Shown here piece after piece: positions 48,195 to 59,226 of a stretch of 64,000 nucleotides of DNA. The number at the start of each line of letters is the position of its first letter. Within the stretch, counting starts at the first letter, position 1. This stretch comes from Porodaedalea pini (lineage: Eukaryota > Basidiomycota > Agaricomycetes > Hymenochaetales > Hymenochaetaceae), in assembly GCA_002794775.1 (NCBI GenBank), contig NBAY01000034.1, positions 434,001-498,000 on the forward strand, in the 5' to 3' direction. Position numbers and translations under genes: made by a program. The notes beneath the pieces are model-generated. The model saw only the letters and a program-made list of their open reading frames with translations, was not told the origin of the DNA and searched no databases.

Positions 48195-49458
48195 TTATCC
48201 ACGTGTTAGATCCCCTTTGCTTCCGCTCTGTGACGTGCTCGCAACAGGCCGTTTTGAAGAGCCAAGAGGCGACTCATCAGAAAGTCGACGCTTTTTGGGT
48301 GATCCCTGCTGGGATGAACTGGGCGCAGAAGGTGCAGTGATTGGAGAACTCGCCACTACCTCAGGAATCATGGATTTTGATTCACGTATGGGGGAAACCA
48401 ATGTGAATTCGTCCTTCTTCTTCTGACCCCTTATCTGCCTTGTATCGGCACTAGACAGTTCGAAAAGATCTAGGTGATTTTTTCTTGTATCCGTGTACCA
48501 TTTCTCGAAGTGGTCGGCCATTTCCCGGAGTGTGGTTTTATCGTCCTCGTTAATGGAGACAGATTCCGTAACATAAATCATCCCTGCCGAGACGGTCTCA
48601 AAATTCTTAGGATGGGCCGCCTCATCCCCAATGTCTCGGAGGGCGTTCTTAGAGAGCACGTAATTTTGAATTATCGTTTCACTTTTCTTCCCCAGCGGGA
48701 AAACTGCAAGGAACCGCGAGAGCGCCATATCCTGTTTCACCCAAATGTTAACTGTAGCGACACTATTTTCCTCGACCAACTGTGAGCGCGAAGTGTTCAG
48801 TCGGTTGGTAACAAAGCCCCGAACACGTTTCACTTCTTGCATGAAGGCGTTGATTACAAAATCAAGATGACGGCCTTCTTCAGTGTCCTTGATTTTTTTT
48901 AGTTCCACCAGCAAAGTTGTTATACGGACGGCCAATAATGAGTTCACCACCTCACCATAGGAGTTGCAGCTGCTCTTCACGAGCAGGAGGCGTTTATCAG
49001 TGGTTAAGGTCACGGTGGTTGGTTCCACATCATAGTGGAACTCGACAGCCACACTGCACAAGCCGCTTCATATACGAGTCGTCGACATTTGTCGAGTACG
49101 GCACGAGTGCCGATTTGATACCGTCGGGCCAGATCCTAGGTAAAGATAAGTAACGATAAATCACTGCAATTATTCGAAATATAAAACTGGGCCGGGACTC
49201 ACATTGTTCACAAATTCTTTGATCGAGCTGAGACTGTCGTCAAGGCACTGGTTGCGGAAACGATATTTTCAGACCGGTTGACGATGAGGTTGTGATTGTT
49301 TCGGAGGTCGTTGAGGACCTCCTTGATGTGCTCCACCAGGTCAAGATATTTGAGTGCGAAGGTCTTGACTTCATGGTCTTCCCTCTGTTCGCTGTAACGA
49401 ATCGCCTGGTCCAGCAAGTTGTTGTATTCTCTAACCCATGATGGTGACGCTGTGTCAT
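48195..49458 (-). CDS. unrecognised protein with NLS-like tail
   Basis: The last exon 48195-49043 is long and open. It runs from VAVEFHYDVEPTTVTLTTDK through MALSRFLAVFPLGKKSE to a Ser-rich tail with SPKKRRLSDESP, a probable nuclear localisation signal, and ends SQSGSKGDLTRG. An upstream exon gives IWPDGIKSALVP, joined by a roughly 47-nt intron, and another gives NLLDQAIRYSEQREDHEVKT, which looks coiled-coil. Between the latter and SSIKEFVNN the frame shifts near 49260, so either there is an unrecognised splice or the gene is damaged. A possible first exon (49590-49968) is cut by the solo LTR. No family recognised. Confidence 0.45.
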
Positions 49459-49589
49459 AAAATTAGTTCAACATTTAGTGCAATAGATAACATTTTTTGC
49501 TTACCATCGGGTTTGTCGAACGCAAGTCTCACATACACTGACAAAATGAGTCGATTGTTGGTGTCAAACGCACAAGCCACTTACAATTC

Positions 49590-49968
49590 GAAGAAGACAC
49601 AATGGCAGTTGAAGACGAACGACGATGGACACCTAACGATCTTCTCATGGGCGTGAGAAGACAGCTCACTAAGCTGAACTCTATGTATGTACAAATTAGG
49701 AAATTCATAATTGACTCCTGCTGCGCCTCCACCTGATCCACGGTAGGGTCTTTCATCCCTCGACCCGTCATGTATGCACCGGGGAGCTGTCGGTGATGAC
49801 TCATGGTGATTTCTCCCACCATAAGCATTTTCTACTCGCATGGTTTGGAGGACAACGAGATTCGCGTCTGCTTGCACTTGTCTGGGACCAACTAGGTTTA
49901 CAATTGCTTGCTGTAGTCCTAAGCCGGCTAAGTCTATGTTGACCTGTGCAGGCCATGTTGGTCTCGAG
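49590..49968 (-). CDS. possible 5' exon, cut by solo LTR
   Basis: A minus-strand frame containing PTWPAQVNIDLAGLGLQQAI and DANLVVLQTMRVENAYGG reads from the LTR border leftward. It may be the 5' part of the gene at 48195-49458. The LTR at 49969 begins within or just before it, so the original start is not visible. Weak support. Confidence 0.3.
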
Positions 49969-50242
49969 TGTTGGAAGTGTGATTCTGACACTTATTTTAT
50001 GTTTTCCATGCTTTTCTTGATTTATTCCCACGCCTCTGTTTGCACATGTGCGCGCATGTGCGAACATCACGTGATTTTTGTCTTATGTAATATTAGCTTC
50101 AAAGCGGCTGAGACAATGTATGAGTGTCCCTATCTGTTGCACTCATCCATTGGACTCAGGTATGCACTTGTATATTAATATATATCTATCTGTTGCACTC
50201 ATCCATTGGACTCAGGTGTGAAGTGTGACCCCTTTTGGTTCA
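49969..50242 (+). mobile_element. solo Copia LTR
   Basis: 274 bp, TGTTGGAAGTG to TTGGTTCA, nearly identical to the 5' LTR at 61533-61806 and with the same TG...CA ends. It holds two copies of CTATCTGTTGCACTCATCCA 50-60 bp apart. No internal retroelement sequence follows. Expected 5-bp target repeat is absent (TCGAG left, CTTGA right) because a 180-bp MITE abuts the right end exactly. Confidence 0.85.
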
Positions 50243-50421
50243 CTTGAGGTAGTGGGCCATTGGGATGGCAAGCTACGATTACTGTTTACTGAATAGTAAA
50301 TAATTAACTAATGAGAATAATGTTTTAGTATAACTTTCAAGCTTTAGTCTTCTCATATAAAATGAAAGACACAGGAAACAGTAATCATAGCTTGCCATCC
50401 CAATGGCCCACTACCTCAAGT
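50242..50421. mobile_element. 180-bp MITE, copy 2
   Basis: Same ends and length as 44062-44241 (ACTTGAGGTAGTGGGCCATT and inverse), with the middle inverted relative to copy 1. Its first base is the last base of the solo LTR. About 85 bp further right the PRP8 fragment starts. Confidence 0.85.
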
Positions 50422-50504
50422 TACCTTGTATGCAAAGAACAGCAATATGTCTGTGCATGAGCTATAAAGAAGGACTTTGAGAAATAGTTCTGTTGCTAAG
50501 TGAT

Positions 50505-53500
50505 TCTGACTCATAAGTTCATCTTGTAACTCTTACGAGGATGGATTGTCTCCTTCTGGACTGTCTCAATCTACAAAGGCTCAAGCTCCCGATTGAAGAC
50601 CTGACATAAGTCCATGATGATGCTCTCGTGGATCTTCTGCAACAAGTGGGCACAGAAGATCTGAATGAGAGAGATCTTTAGGGTCAGGATCTTTCTGTGC
50701 ATGAAAATGCCGGTCAAATCCAATTGCACTTGGAAACCGACATAGATGTTCGCACGATTGATAGTCGGACTTCTCCAAAGTGTGAATTGACAGTTAGGAA
50801 TTTGATTAAGACCAGATCATTGAGCATTTGTCAACTTCTTGTATCTCATTGACTCTTCGAATCCAGATGCTTTCTCCCAGAACAGACCCTCCCAAGTTGG
50901 TAAGTAGGTGCCTTTGAAAAGTGTATGCTCTAGGATTCCTTCAACGCCCCCCAAAGCTGCAATGACATCAACACGGTAGTTGTTCAACTGCCAGAGCTTG
51001 CCGTCGTGTTGCTATGACGTCCACCAAAAAGGATTGCTGCAAAGATAATTCGTTAGAAAGAGGTTGTAGGGTAAAAACAAAATACTCACTGTTTCAGGAG
51101 CTGATACTGCTTCCAGTCTGTCCGCACACGCCAACCATGGTCATACGCCAGACTGAACGACGCCACCGAGTCAGCTTTGAACTTTGAGCAAGCAATAGGC
51201 TGAACTTACATATGACGGCCTTTCTGGAACAATGTGTTAATACGAGGGATGCCGCGATCCCAGCTATCCTCCAGATCTTTCAGTGTCAGTCGATGATTTT
51301 GCGCATTCGCTTCCTTCCTCTTCATTGAATATTCCGACCAAGCACGAGCCGAGTCCAAAAACTCCGCTTCCCAAGGCTGAAGGTATTGATGCAAGTTGGG
51401 AATGAGCTGGTCATCCTCATGGGTCATACCGGCGCGGAAGTGAGTTACTGCATTTGAGGGTATGAGTTACAATTATCGATAGAGATGCTTCAGTAAGGAG
51501 ATGTACACACCTCCCACATTGGTCTGCTTGGACCATCGGAGATCGCTCTGAGGAATAAGCACGTGACCCATAGACAACATTCCAAGGCCATCGAGTTCCT
51601 ATACGACAACAGTTCAGCAAGATATGATATACATAAGAGTTGGGATGCTTACTTTAGGGGTGTAGAAGACGACCGGAGGGAAACGCGAAGGCATCTTACT
51701 GTTCAAGCCGATCTTGACACGGGTCTGCATTTTGTTCTCAGCCTTCACCAAAGCATCAAGCAGCTCGTTCGTATGGATGACGGCCTCCCGATAGTAGATC
51801 ATCAGACCAATGATCGCAGTGTCCCATTTGTTGACAATCTTGGAAAAGGTGGTAGAGCCTGAGTTCATGAGGACCTGGCGGATACGGTTGTTAAACTGTT
51901 GAACACTTATGAAATTCTTCAGCGTTACATATTCCATGGAAGCTTTAATATTCTTACCTTCGTCGGAGACGCGGAGGAAGGCTTGTGCAGTACGCTCCTT
52001 CAACTGCTCGTTGGTCAAGTTCCACACCCCGTCCTTGAGCGACAACTGCTCTCCAGTCATTGTCCGGATCTTCGGCAGAATGCGCACCTCGAAGCCGCTC
52101 ATCGAGAAGAGTAGCTGAGGGTTGTTTTTAGAGTAGACACTAACAAACGGATCTTCCCATTCAATCGTCGTCAAAGAACGACGCAGGCTCTGCTTCGCGT
52201 TCCAGAACACAGCTCGACCTAGATTGACGTCGTGCTTGATCAGGCGCATACGGCAATCCCGCGGCCAACATCTCTTGTTGTCATATCCAATAACGTTGTT
52301 GTTTGTTGGATCCAGATTCGCGTTGAGGTAACGTTGTATAAGGTCGCGTGATTCCTCGGCGGTGAAGCGGAATGAAATATGCAAACGATCAACATAACGA
52401 GAATAGAGACGGACTGGATGGCGTGTCTCGGTCGCAGAATCACGGTACTGCAGGAAATTATTGGGCAGTTGTGGGGGACGCGCCATTTCACTTGCGCGTT
52501 GCAAGCCGAGGATGAGAAGATCGAGGACAAGACCATAGTATTGGAAGACAAAGGCAGTATATGTTCGTATGTGCCATATCTTTGCAGGTGCGAACACAGT
52601 TATTCTTCGCTGTGATATAGTCCGCAAGATTATGGTCGAGAATAAGATGAAGCAGACGGTTGAGAAGGGTCAGGTCAATCTTTTCGTAGATTCGACAGTA
52701 CGGTCTCCATCATCACTACGCATTCGCCCTCGCTCGTCTCCCAGATGTCCGTCAAGTTATTGATACCCTGGCACCACTTGTACACTAGAAGGGGAGGAGG
52801 TTCAGTGTCCACAGGCTTGATCCACGCCGGGAATAACCCGCGCTTGTCAGCCTCAAAGAATAAGAACTGGTCAAGATATGCGAGCTTGTCATATGTGTCG
52901 AAGAACTCAGTGCCTGCCTCTTTGAAGGCTCGCTGAGTGAGCAAGAGACGCTTGATCCTAGACAAACCTGCACGCGAATCAATAAGCTACACCCTACGAC
53001 CAATTAGAAAAAGAACATACATTTGTGTGGATTGTCATACACCTGCTCAATGAGAGCAAGCTCCTCACGCTGAGATTGGTTAAGACGATCTTTGACGCTG
53101 TACGCCTCTTTCAACTTCTCAAGAGCCAACACGAGCAACTTCGTGTCATGCTTGTACGAAAGGGGACTGTATGGAAACATCAATGGGAATTACTTAAAAA
53201 CATAGTTAATTGAATCTTACGGGAATGGGATGGGTGCAATTTCCGACTCTCAAGCCAGTGGTCCGTCGATGTGTAGATCGCAACGGCCTCCTCAGCACTA
53301 ACGTAAGGACCATCTTTGAGGTAAGCATGCTGAAGCTCCTGCTCAGCTTTCAAGTACAGTCGAGTAAGACGCCCTAAGTTCTTCTTGACCACAGCCTTGT
53401 CGACAGTCGCACCGCACCTGACACGCTCGCGAATGTAGTGCGCAACCGAGCACCACCAGTCCGCCTTGCTCTTGATGTACCGCAGGATGATGTTCTCGAT

Positions 53501-55866
53501 TGCAGTCGGCATGCCCGGGACCTTCCATGGAGCTGTAGAATAAGGCTTAGTACGCAAAGTCCAGATTCAACCAAACGACGTACTGTTTGCCTTCCAGCAG
53601 TGCCACGCTTCTGACAAGTGCTGCAAGATAGTCTTCGCCTTGTTCTGCTTGATCGACTCCGGCATCATATCAAGAATATCGTGCATCACGGCAGTGCGTA
53701 ATTCCAAGTCATAGTGCTATTCGACACGCTGCTTCGTGACCGTCTTTGCGATGCCCTTGCTGCTGAGACCCTCGAACTGACGCGCAAGCAAGTTTGTGAG
53801 CCAGTGCTCAAGCAGTGGTACAATTCCATGCATGAAGAAGAGCCACACTCGCCAACCTGGAGCCCCAAACCCACAGCCTGGTCCCTTACCAACAGGTCCC
53901 GTATTGAAGCGATAGTAGATTGTATGATGAAGATCTTTGCACGTCCGGATCTGACACATAAGTTTGTACTTGTAACGGTACATGCCGGTGAGCACGCCGA
54001 TATGTGCAAAGATATACTGCAATGCATCCGCCAGTTGGAAGGCATCCACATTGCTAAGCCGGAATTGGACGTGCGCATCGACGACGAGCTTCGTGAGGCG
54101 AAGAGTTTCACGGCACAAATGGAATGCATTTCCAAAGCAAGCCTTTCTGTGTTCCTTCGTCGTGAGCGTCTTTACCGGCTTCAGATTCACGTTGTAATCG
54201 AGATGAAGGTAATTCAAGTTCTAGAAGGATTGGAAGTCAGAATGATATAACGCAGCTTTCCCAACGATCATACCTTGCGACGGACGAGCAAGTTCAGCAT
54301 GTTGTATCCTTGCCTGCACACTTGCAAACAAGCCTCCACCCAGTCCAGTTTTGTGGTCTGGAAAAAATTCGTCGCCTTCAACTGACGGAACAGGTTCTCT
54401 TTCGTCATCGGCTTCTCCGGCGTCGTCTTCAGCTCGTTGAGAACAAAGCACTTGAGCAGCTTCTGGTACGACACGCGAACCTTTACAGGCTGGTTCGGTG
54501 GGCAGTGCTCCAACTACCAATTCTTCACCAATGGTACATCTTGCGCGCGGCCCATGTGTCCCGAGCGGCGACTGTAAGGCGCCGGCGCCCACCATAAGGC
54601 AATACCGTCCGCAGTGCTCTCCTTCTCCAAATCTTTATCCGAGAGGAATGGCTCAACCTCATCTGGTAGCTCGAATTCATCCTCGTCCGCGCCGTTGGGT
54701 CCGAAGATTTCGTCCTCATGAGAAACGAGAGGCGCATTCTTTGGTTGGAAACCACGAGGGGAGACAGGGTTAATGAGCGGATCGAAGTAGAAAGCAGGCA
54801 AGTCAGGATCGTCCGTGCGTATCTAGATGTTCTTCAACGTATGGTAAGGCGAAATATGCACAGAACGTGGAAGAGGATTGTACAGGTGCGGGAAAGCAAC
54901 ATTGTATTCAGTACGACTCTGCTGACGAATAATGATCTTGTTGATGTCATTGAACTCGTTCAATCCTCGTCAAAAGAGCCCATGTCCCTATACAGAGGCT
55001 CGAACTTAGGACCACCAGGAATGGCCAGATTGAGTGCTTTAGCGGTGAAGAAAGACTTCTTGTCGAACAAGTAACTCGAGTTACTGTCGGTGTGATCCGA
55101 GAGGAGTGACCGACCGAGTCGATACAAGTTGGCCATGATGGGGAGTGAAAGCGACCAGTATTTGTAGGACGAACCATTGACGTGCGGAGTGTCAATCAAT
55201 GGCTTCGGATCATAAAACCAATCAATTATAGCACTGTCCTCCTCCTCATCCAGGTCAAGTTGAATGGCTTCCAGCGGCTCGACATCCAGCACGTTGTCCC
55301 CATAGTCGAGAGGAGGTTCTTCGTCGTCGAAGAATGGGAAGCGCGTACGCTTGAAGTGTCGACGGTCGCGCTTCTCGCGACGCATAGCAAGCCACAGGGA
55401 GCTCCACTGAGCATGATACACCGGCTCAATGACACGCGGAATCTCGTTGACAAAAGTGATTGCACCCGTGATATGGTAGAGGACAGGCACTTCGCGGACC
55501 TACTCCCAGGGATACGGGATGTTTTCGAGCAGTTTCATGACCGCATGGGGGACGTATTTGAACGCACCGAGATGTACACGCTTATCATTACGGAACTTGC
55601 GGTTACTCATGTCTCCATAATCTTTTAAAATCTTGCGAACGTGCTCGGGTGGAAGATCCTGTAAACAACAGAACACGCGTCGTCAGCACTCAAGTTGCAT
55701 GTCACTTACCAATGGAACGAAGGCACACCTGCTTCCCAGTATCAACAAATCCACCTTTGCGCTTCTCGCCATAGCGCTTGTTCTGCATCTGGATCCACTT
55801 ATGGGACTTTTGCGCGAGTACCTCTGGCGGCATCCGCGAACTCGAAGGTTCGCCAGCGGAAGACAT
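50505..55866 (-). pseudogene. PRP8: PRP8 spliceosome gene fragment, about first three quarters
   Basis: Read right to left this follows Prp8 in order. SHKWIQMQNKRYGEKRKGGF is N-terminal, then [45 protein letters not shown] and [20 protein letters not shown]. Next are [69 protein letters not shown] and [60 protein letters not shown] sequence and VQKETIHPRKSYKMN complete it. It stops there, so the RNase H-like and JAB1/MPN C-terminal domains are missing. Introns are kept (e.g. GTAAGT near 51205). Three nonsense codons are seen: a Gln position at 55500-55502, a Tyr at 54514-54516, and 50571-50573. A genuine PRP8 must exist elsewhere, as the protein is essential. Confidence 0.9.
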
Positions 55867-56730
55867 AGGCATGCCCGGCGGGGGAGGCGGCATCCCGGGC
55901 GTCGTGTCGATAGCACTGGGAGCACCTGGCGGGGCACCCATAGCGAGGTCATCGTTTACGTTTTGATCGAGTGCTACAATACCATCTGCGACGTCATCGT
56001 CCGCTGCATTCGTGTTGATAACGATATGTGCATCCAAATCGACATCGAGCGCATCAGACGTACCCGCGACACCTACATCGGCTGCACCGGTCGCCGCTGG
56101 CGAGGGAGAGTCTGCAACGATTCCGACTGTCCGACGTCCGTGGGGAAGTGAAGGAGGCGGGGGCAAGTCTTCGTCCATGTCCTGGTCGTGTGATGTCGTC
56201 GTCTCCATCTCGACATCACCATCCGCATCCGGCTCGCCATCATCCTCCGTCTCTGTGTCAGGCCTCGAAGTTGATGTCGAGGGCGTTGCCGCTTCTGCCA
56301 CCATCCGGGCGCGAATTGTTAGAGAGCGCGCCATCGACGCACCGCAGTTGCCTGCTCGCGTGCATTCGGCTGTGTGTCCCAAACTCGGCACGCCACGACC
56401 GTGCTACGCTAGATCTGTCGTGCCCTGGTACAATGACCGTACTTGTTGGGGTACCTGAGCTAGACGGCGTCGCATTCGCAGACGTGTCAGTTGAGACGAA
56501 CGTCTCAGCATCCAATGTAGCAACGCTTTGTTCTTCCTGAAAGGCCCTCAGATCAGTCAGCCAATAACAAAGATGATGGATGACTCACCTCGGCGTTCGC
56601 AAGGGATCGTTCGATAGCGAGCAGTCTGACGAGTTCTTGGGCCTGCTCGCGCCGACGCTGTTCTAATTGCTGCTGCCGTCGTTGCTGACGCTGTTCACGG
56701 GTCTCGCGTGGTATGCCGCTCGTACTCGTG
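55863..56730 (-). pseudogene. samB/Mub1-like interior fragment, copy 2, fused to PRP8
   Basis: Closely matches 44281-45153: the Gln/Arg-rich exon with LAIERSLANAE, the same GT-AG intron (about 56535-56588), then ATLDAETFVSTDTSANATPS and an acidic region TEDDGEPDADGDVEMETTTS. The frame from MARSLTIRARMVAEA (56339) stays open to the junction and on into PRP8 (GMPPPPPGMPMSSAGEPSS, then PPEVLAQKSHKW). A fused MUB1-PRP8 peptide is therefore possible up to the exon end near 55710. The armadillo-like 5' part present in copy 1 is replaced by BTB-gene sequence at 56731. Confidence 0.7.
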
Positions 56731-57737
56731 GGAGTCAAGGGAAGGCGAAGGGTCGTGAGCTCGCCGGGCAGGGGTATTCTTGAGACCATAGGTGATGAGT
56801 TGATCGTAGAGATATGGCGCACGCGAAACAAGAACGAATCGATGCGAGCAGAAGACGGCGGTCGTCTCTTCTTCATTGCAAGGAGCACCCATTGTTGGCA
56901 TATCGCTGTGTAGTTCAATCCGAACGTCAGAATATAGACGAGACCTCCACATGAAGACAAGGTCCTTCCGAAGCTTGTCGACGCGTGCCTCTTCCACATT
57001 GGCGTCGCCTTCCCGGCCCTCCTCATTCGCATCGAACAAAAACTCAAACACATCCCCAAATCCCTTTCCTGTATAGAGATACTCGAGCTCGTTGGCGAAT
57101 AACGCGGGATTATGGTTGAGAGATATGCGCGTGAAGGAGCCGATTACAGAGGGCGCAGGGGAGATAGGCCAGAATTGGGAAGGTGAAGTGGAGCACATCG
57201 AGGCGGTAGGGGAACTCAATGCCAAGGTTGAGAGAGTGTGCAGATGTTGTCGGCATTGGAAGAGACGATGTCGGAGAGGCAGCGAAAGGAAGTGGGGACG
57301 CGATAGGTGTCGGGCGGAACGAGAAATAGTGCGCCTGGGAACTGAGTAGTGCACGAGCATAAACGATAGCTAGCATTTGTTAGTCTCAAGGACAGGTGGT
57401 AGGTTCTGCGCTTGTGCTCACGTTTATGTCCCCGAACCTCCGAGTCCGCGTTGCGGCCTTTGTCCATCGCGTCCTCATCCATTAGATCCCAGACGTCGTC
57501 TGGGAAGCAATCCTTCGCGCGATGAAAGAGCGATTGGAGGTCCTCTTGCCATGCTGTTGTCGACCTCTTCGTTGCCTCGAGCAGTGCAGGTGGGCAGGCA
57601 GGCAGCTGTGACGGGACGGCTACCAAGACAAGCAGAGATGTAGTGTGATAAAGAAAAAAGCAGAGAAATCCCAAGAGAAAGGTGAAGGAGACAAGTCAGG
57701 TCAGGTGTGCCTCCGCTGAGGATCACATGGGGGAGTG
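56731..57737 (-). pseudogene. BTB/POZ-domain gene fragment
   Basis: The minus-strand frame 57360-56735 contains PTASMCSTSPSQFWPISPAP, NPALFANELEYLYTGKGFGD, VDKLRKDLVFMWRSRLYSDV and CSHRFVLVSRAPYLYDQLIT, a pattern I know from basidiomycete BTB-domain proteins. An upstream exon near 57640-57420 (DDVWDLMDEDAMDKGRN) probably belongs to the same gene. It joins the MUB1 fragment directly at 56731 without a stop, in frame with ETREQRQQRRQQQLEQRR. The rest of the BTB gene is absent. Retained introns and the abrupt joins indicate DNA-level capture. Confidence 0.65.
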
Positions 57738-58151
57738 AAGCGAGTGTCTTTGCTGCAGCAAAACAGACTCGTCGACGATCGCAAGGGTGGGGATCACATG
57801 TTGGCACTGTCGTCAACTCTGCTTTCGACCGATTTTTAATTCAACCAGGTCACTTTATTTTACCAAAAATACATAGACAGATAGAGAATTGTCTGAAGTT
57901 TTTTTACATGGTTCAAGGGTGAGATTTTGATGGTTGAATAAAATTAAATATGCCAATGAAGAAAGTGAGCACTGTACAGCCACAAAAGCAGTGAACCCTT
58001 CATAGCCACAGCCCGAATTTAGCAGAAAAGGGGTCCAAAATTAACATATATGGTATGCCATCAGCTTATAAAAGCTGACAAAAACCCAAATTGGGGACTT
58101 TATCTTTGCCCACAACAAAAGACGATACTTCGTAAACTCAGTAATCGTAAC
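57738..58151. repeat. outer shared block, copy 2
   Basis: Counterpart of 45776-46187, with the same start (AAGCGAGTGTCTTTGCTGCA) and the same end (CTCAGTAATCGTAAC). Differs by scattered substitutions and small indels. Confidence 0.8.
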
Positions 58152-58656
58152 TGTGGGGTGTCCTTCGCTGTACAATTTTACGTGGACGAGTAGTTCGGTC
58201 GGCATCGCCCCCTTAAGTGTGATTTGTGGTGGGCTTTCGAGTTTCCAAGTGTCCGATCCAAAACGAAACATCTTCCACCATAGCCGGAGGCAGGGGTTCC
58301 TCCTTCATTAGAGTATTTTTGGGCTCAATCCACTTCTTTGTATAGTTTGTTTCACTTGCTCGATATAACGTGCGATGCCCACAAGAATTGTACATTGTTG
58401 CGAAGGCATAATAGTTCATAGAGGTTGTAAGGGAGGCCTACATGGCTCAGCAATAACTGGACTAAGTGTCCAGTAGCTGCGAGATGGGCGGTCGGTGACA
58501 GAGGTGCAGAAAAGTGTTTGTTCGTCTGTTTTAGGACAGTGATTTGCATTGCTTAATAGGGAAGGTAAATTCACATGACATAATCTCGGCAACCTCTGTC
58601 AATGCTCAGGGTTGACGTGTCACCATCGTTTATCTTATCGTCGAACTACTTTACAT
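58152..58656. other. weak minus-strand coding remnants
   Basis: Minus-strand frames contain MNYYAFATMYNSCGHRTLYR, EEPLPPAMVEDVSFWIGHLE and FRFGSDTWKLESPPQITLKG. They look like protein but are short, in different frames and unrecognised. Possibly another captured or decayed gene. Confidence 0.3.
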
Positions 58657-59226
58657 ATGGAGAACCCCGTGCCTGAAACGCCTATCCGGCGCCGGTACCA
58701 TGCCATATCTGATGCTCTTCGGCGTCTTCGTGACGCCCTGTTTCACCGTGAACGATGGAAAGCTCGGCCCAGGCCGCTTAGCTGCTTGGATCTCACGAAC
58801 GAGATTGTGCTAGATGTAGCTATTATAGGACCCCAAGCACTCGTCGAGCCACGGCCTGGACGCACACACGTCACCGCCCCGCAGCCGTCACCACAGCAGC
58901 ATCTCGACGATCAGCCGATACAGGCATGCAACGAGCTCGTTCAGCAGCAGCAGCAACTTCACGACAAGCTCGTCCTTCCACAGCGGTCAGGACCACCAGA
59001 TACTTTTCTCGACCTCATGCTGCCCACGCCTACAGACGAGCCACGTCCTCAGTTCCAGCTTGTGACTCCAGCAGATCCGGTTCGTAGACAGTGGCGCCCG
59101 TTGCCCCCCACGCCATCCACGTCCACCGACGGGCCAAGCTCTTCTACAGAAACGCCACCCTCGTATGAGGCCGCCATGGCCAATTTGCCAAAATACACTC
59201 GCTGTCGCGTACGCTTCAATGCATAG
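58657..59226 (+). CDS. proline-rich orphan protein with PPxY motif
   Basis: A single-exon frame of 189 residues from ATG at 58657 (MENPVPETPIRRRYHAISD). An in-frame TTG/ATG context extends upstream but lacks support. The N-terminal third is basic (ALFHRERWKARPRPLS). The middle is Gln-rich, encoded partly by CAGCAGCAG repeats, and the last third is Pro/Ser/Thr-rich with PLPPTPSTSTDG. It has a PPSYEAAMANL motif 20 residues before the end. PPxY motifs are bound by WW domains, e.g. of Rsp5-type ubiquitin ligases. No other domain. Its relation to any neighbour is unclear. Confidence 0.45.
   Translation: MENPVPETPIRRRYHAISDALRRLRDALFHRERWKARPRPLSCLDLTNEIVLDVAIIGPQALVEPRPGRTHVTAPQPSPQQHLDDQPIQACNELVQQQQQLHDKLVLPQRSGPPDTFLDLMLPTPTDEPRPQFQLVTPADPVRRQWRPLPPTPSTSTDGPSSSTETPPSYEAAMANLPKYTRCRVRFNA

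Noticed and set aside
56735..57360. Functional BTB protein
   Set aside because: It joins MUB1 sequence directly and lacks the rest of its own gene; the context is a chimera.
44281..58151. Helitron identity of the captured-gene blocks
   Set aside because: Cargo would fit, but no TC start, CTRR end with hairpin, or Rep/helicase gene was found at the block edges, so I left the carrier unnamed.
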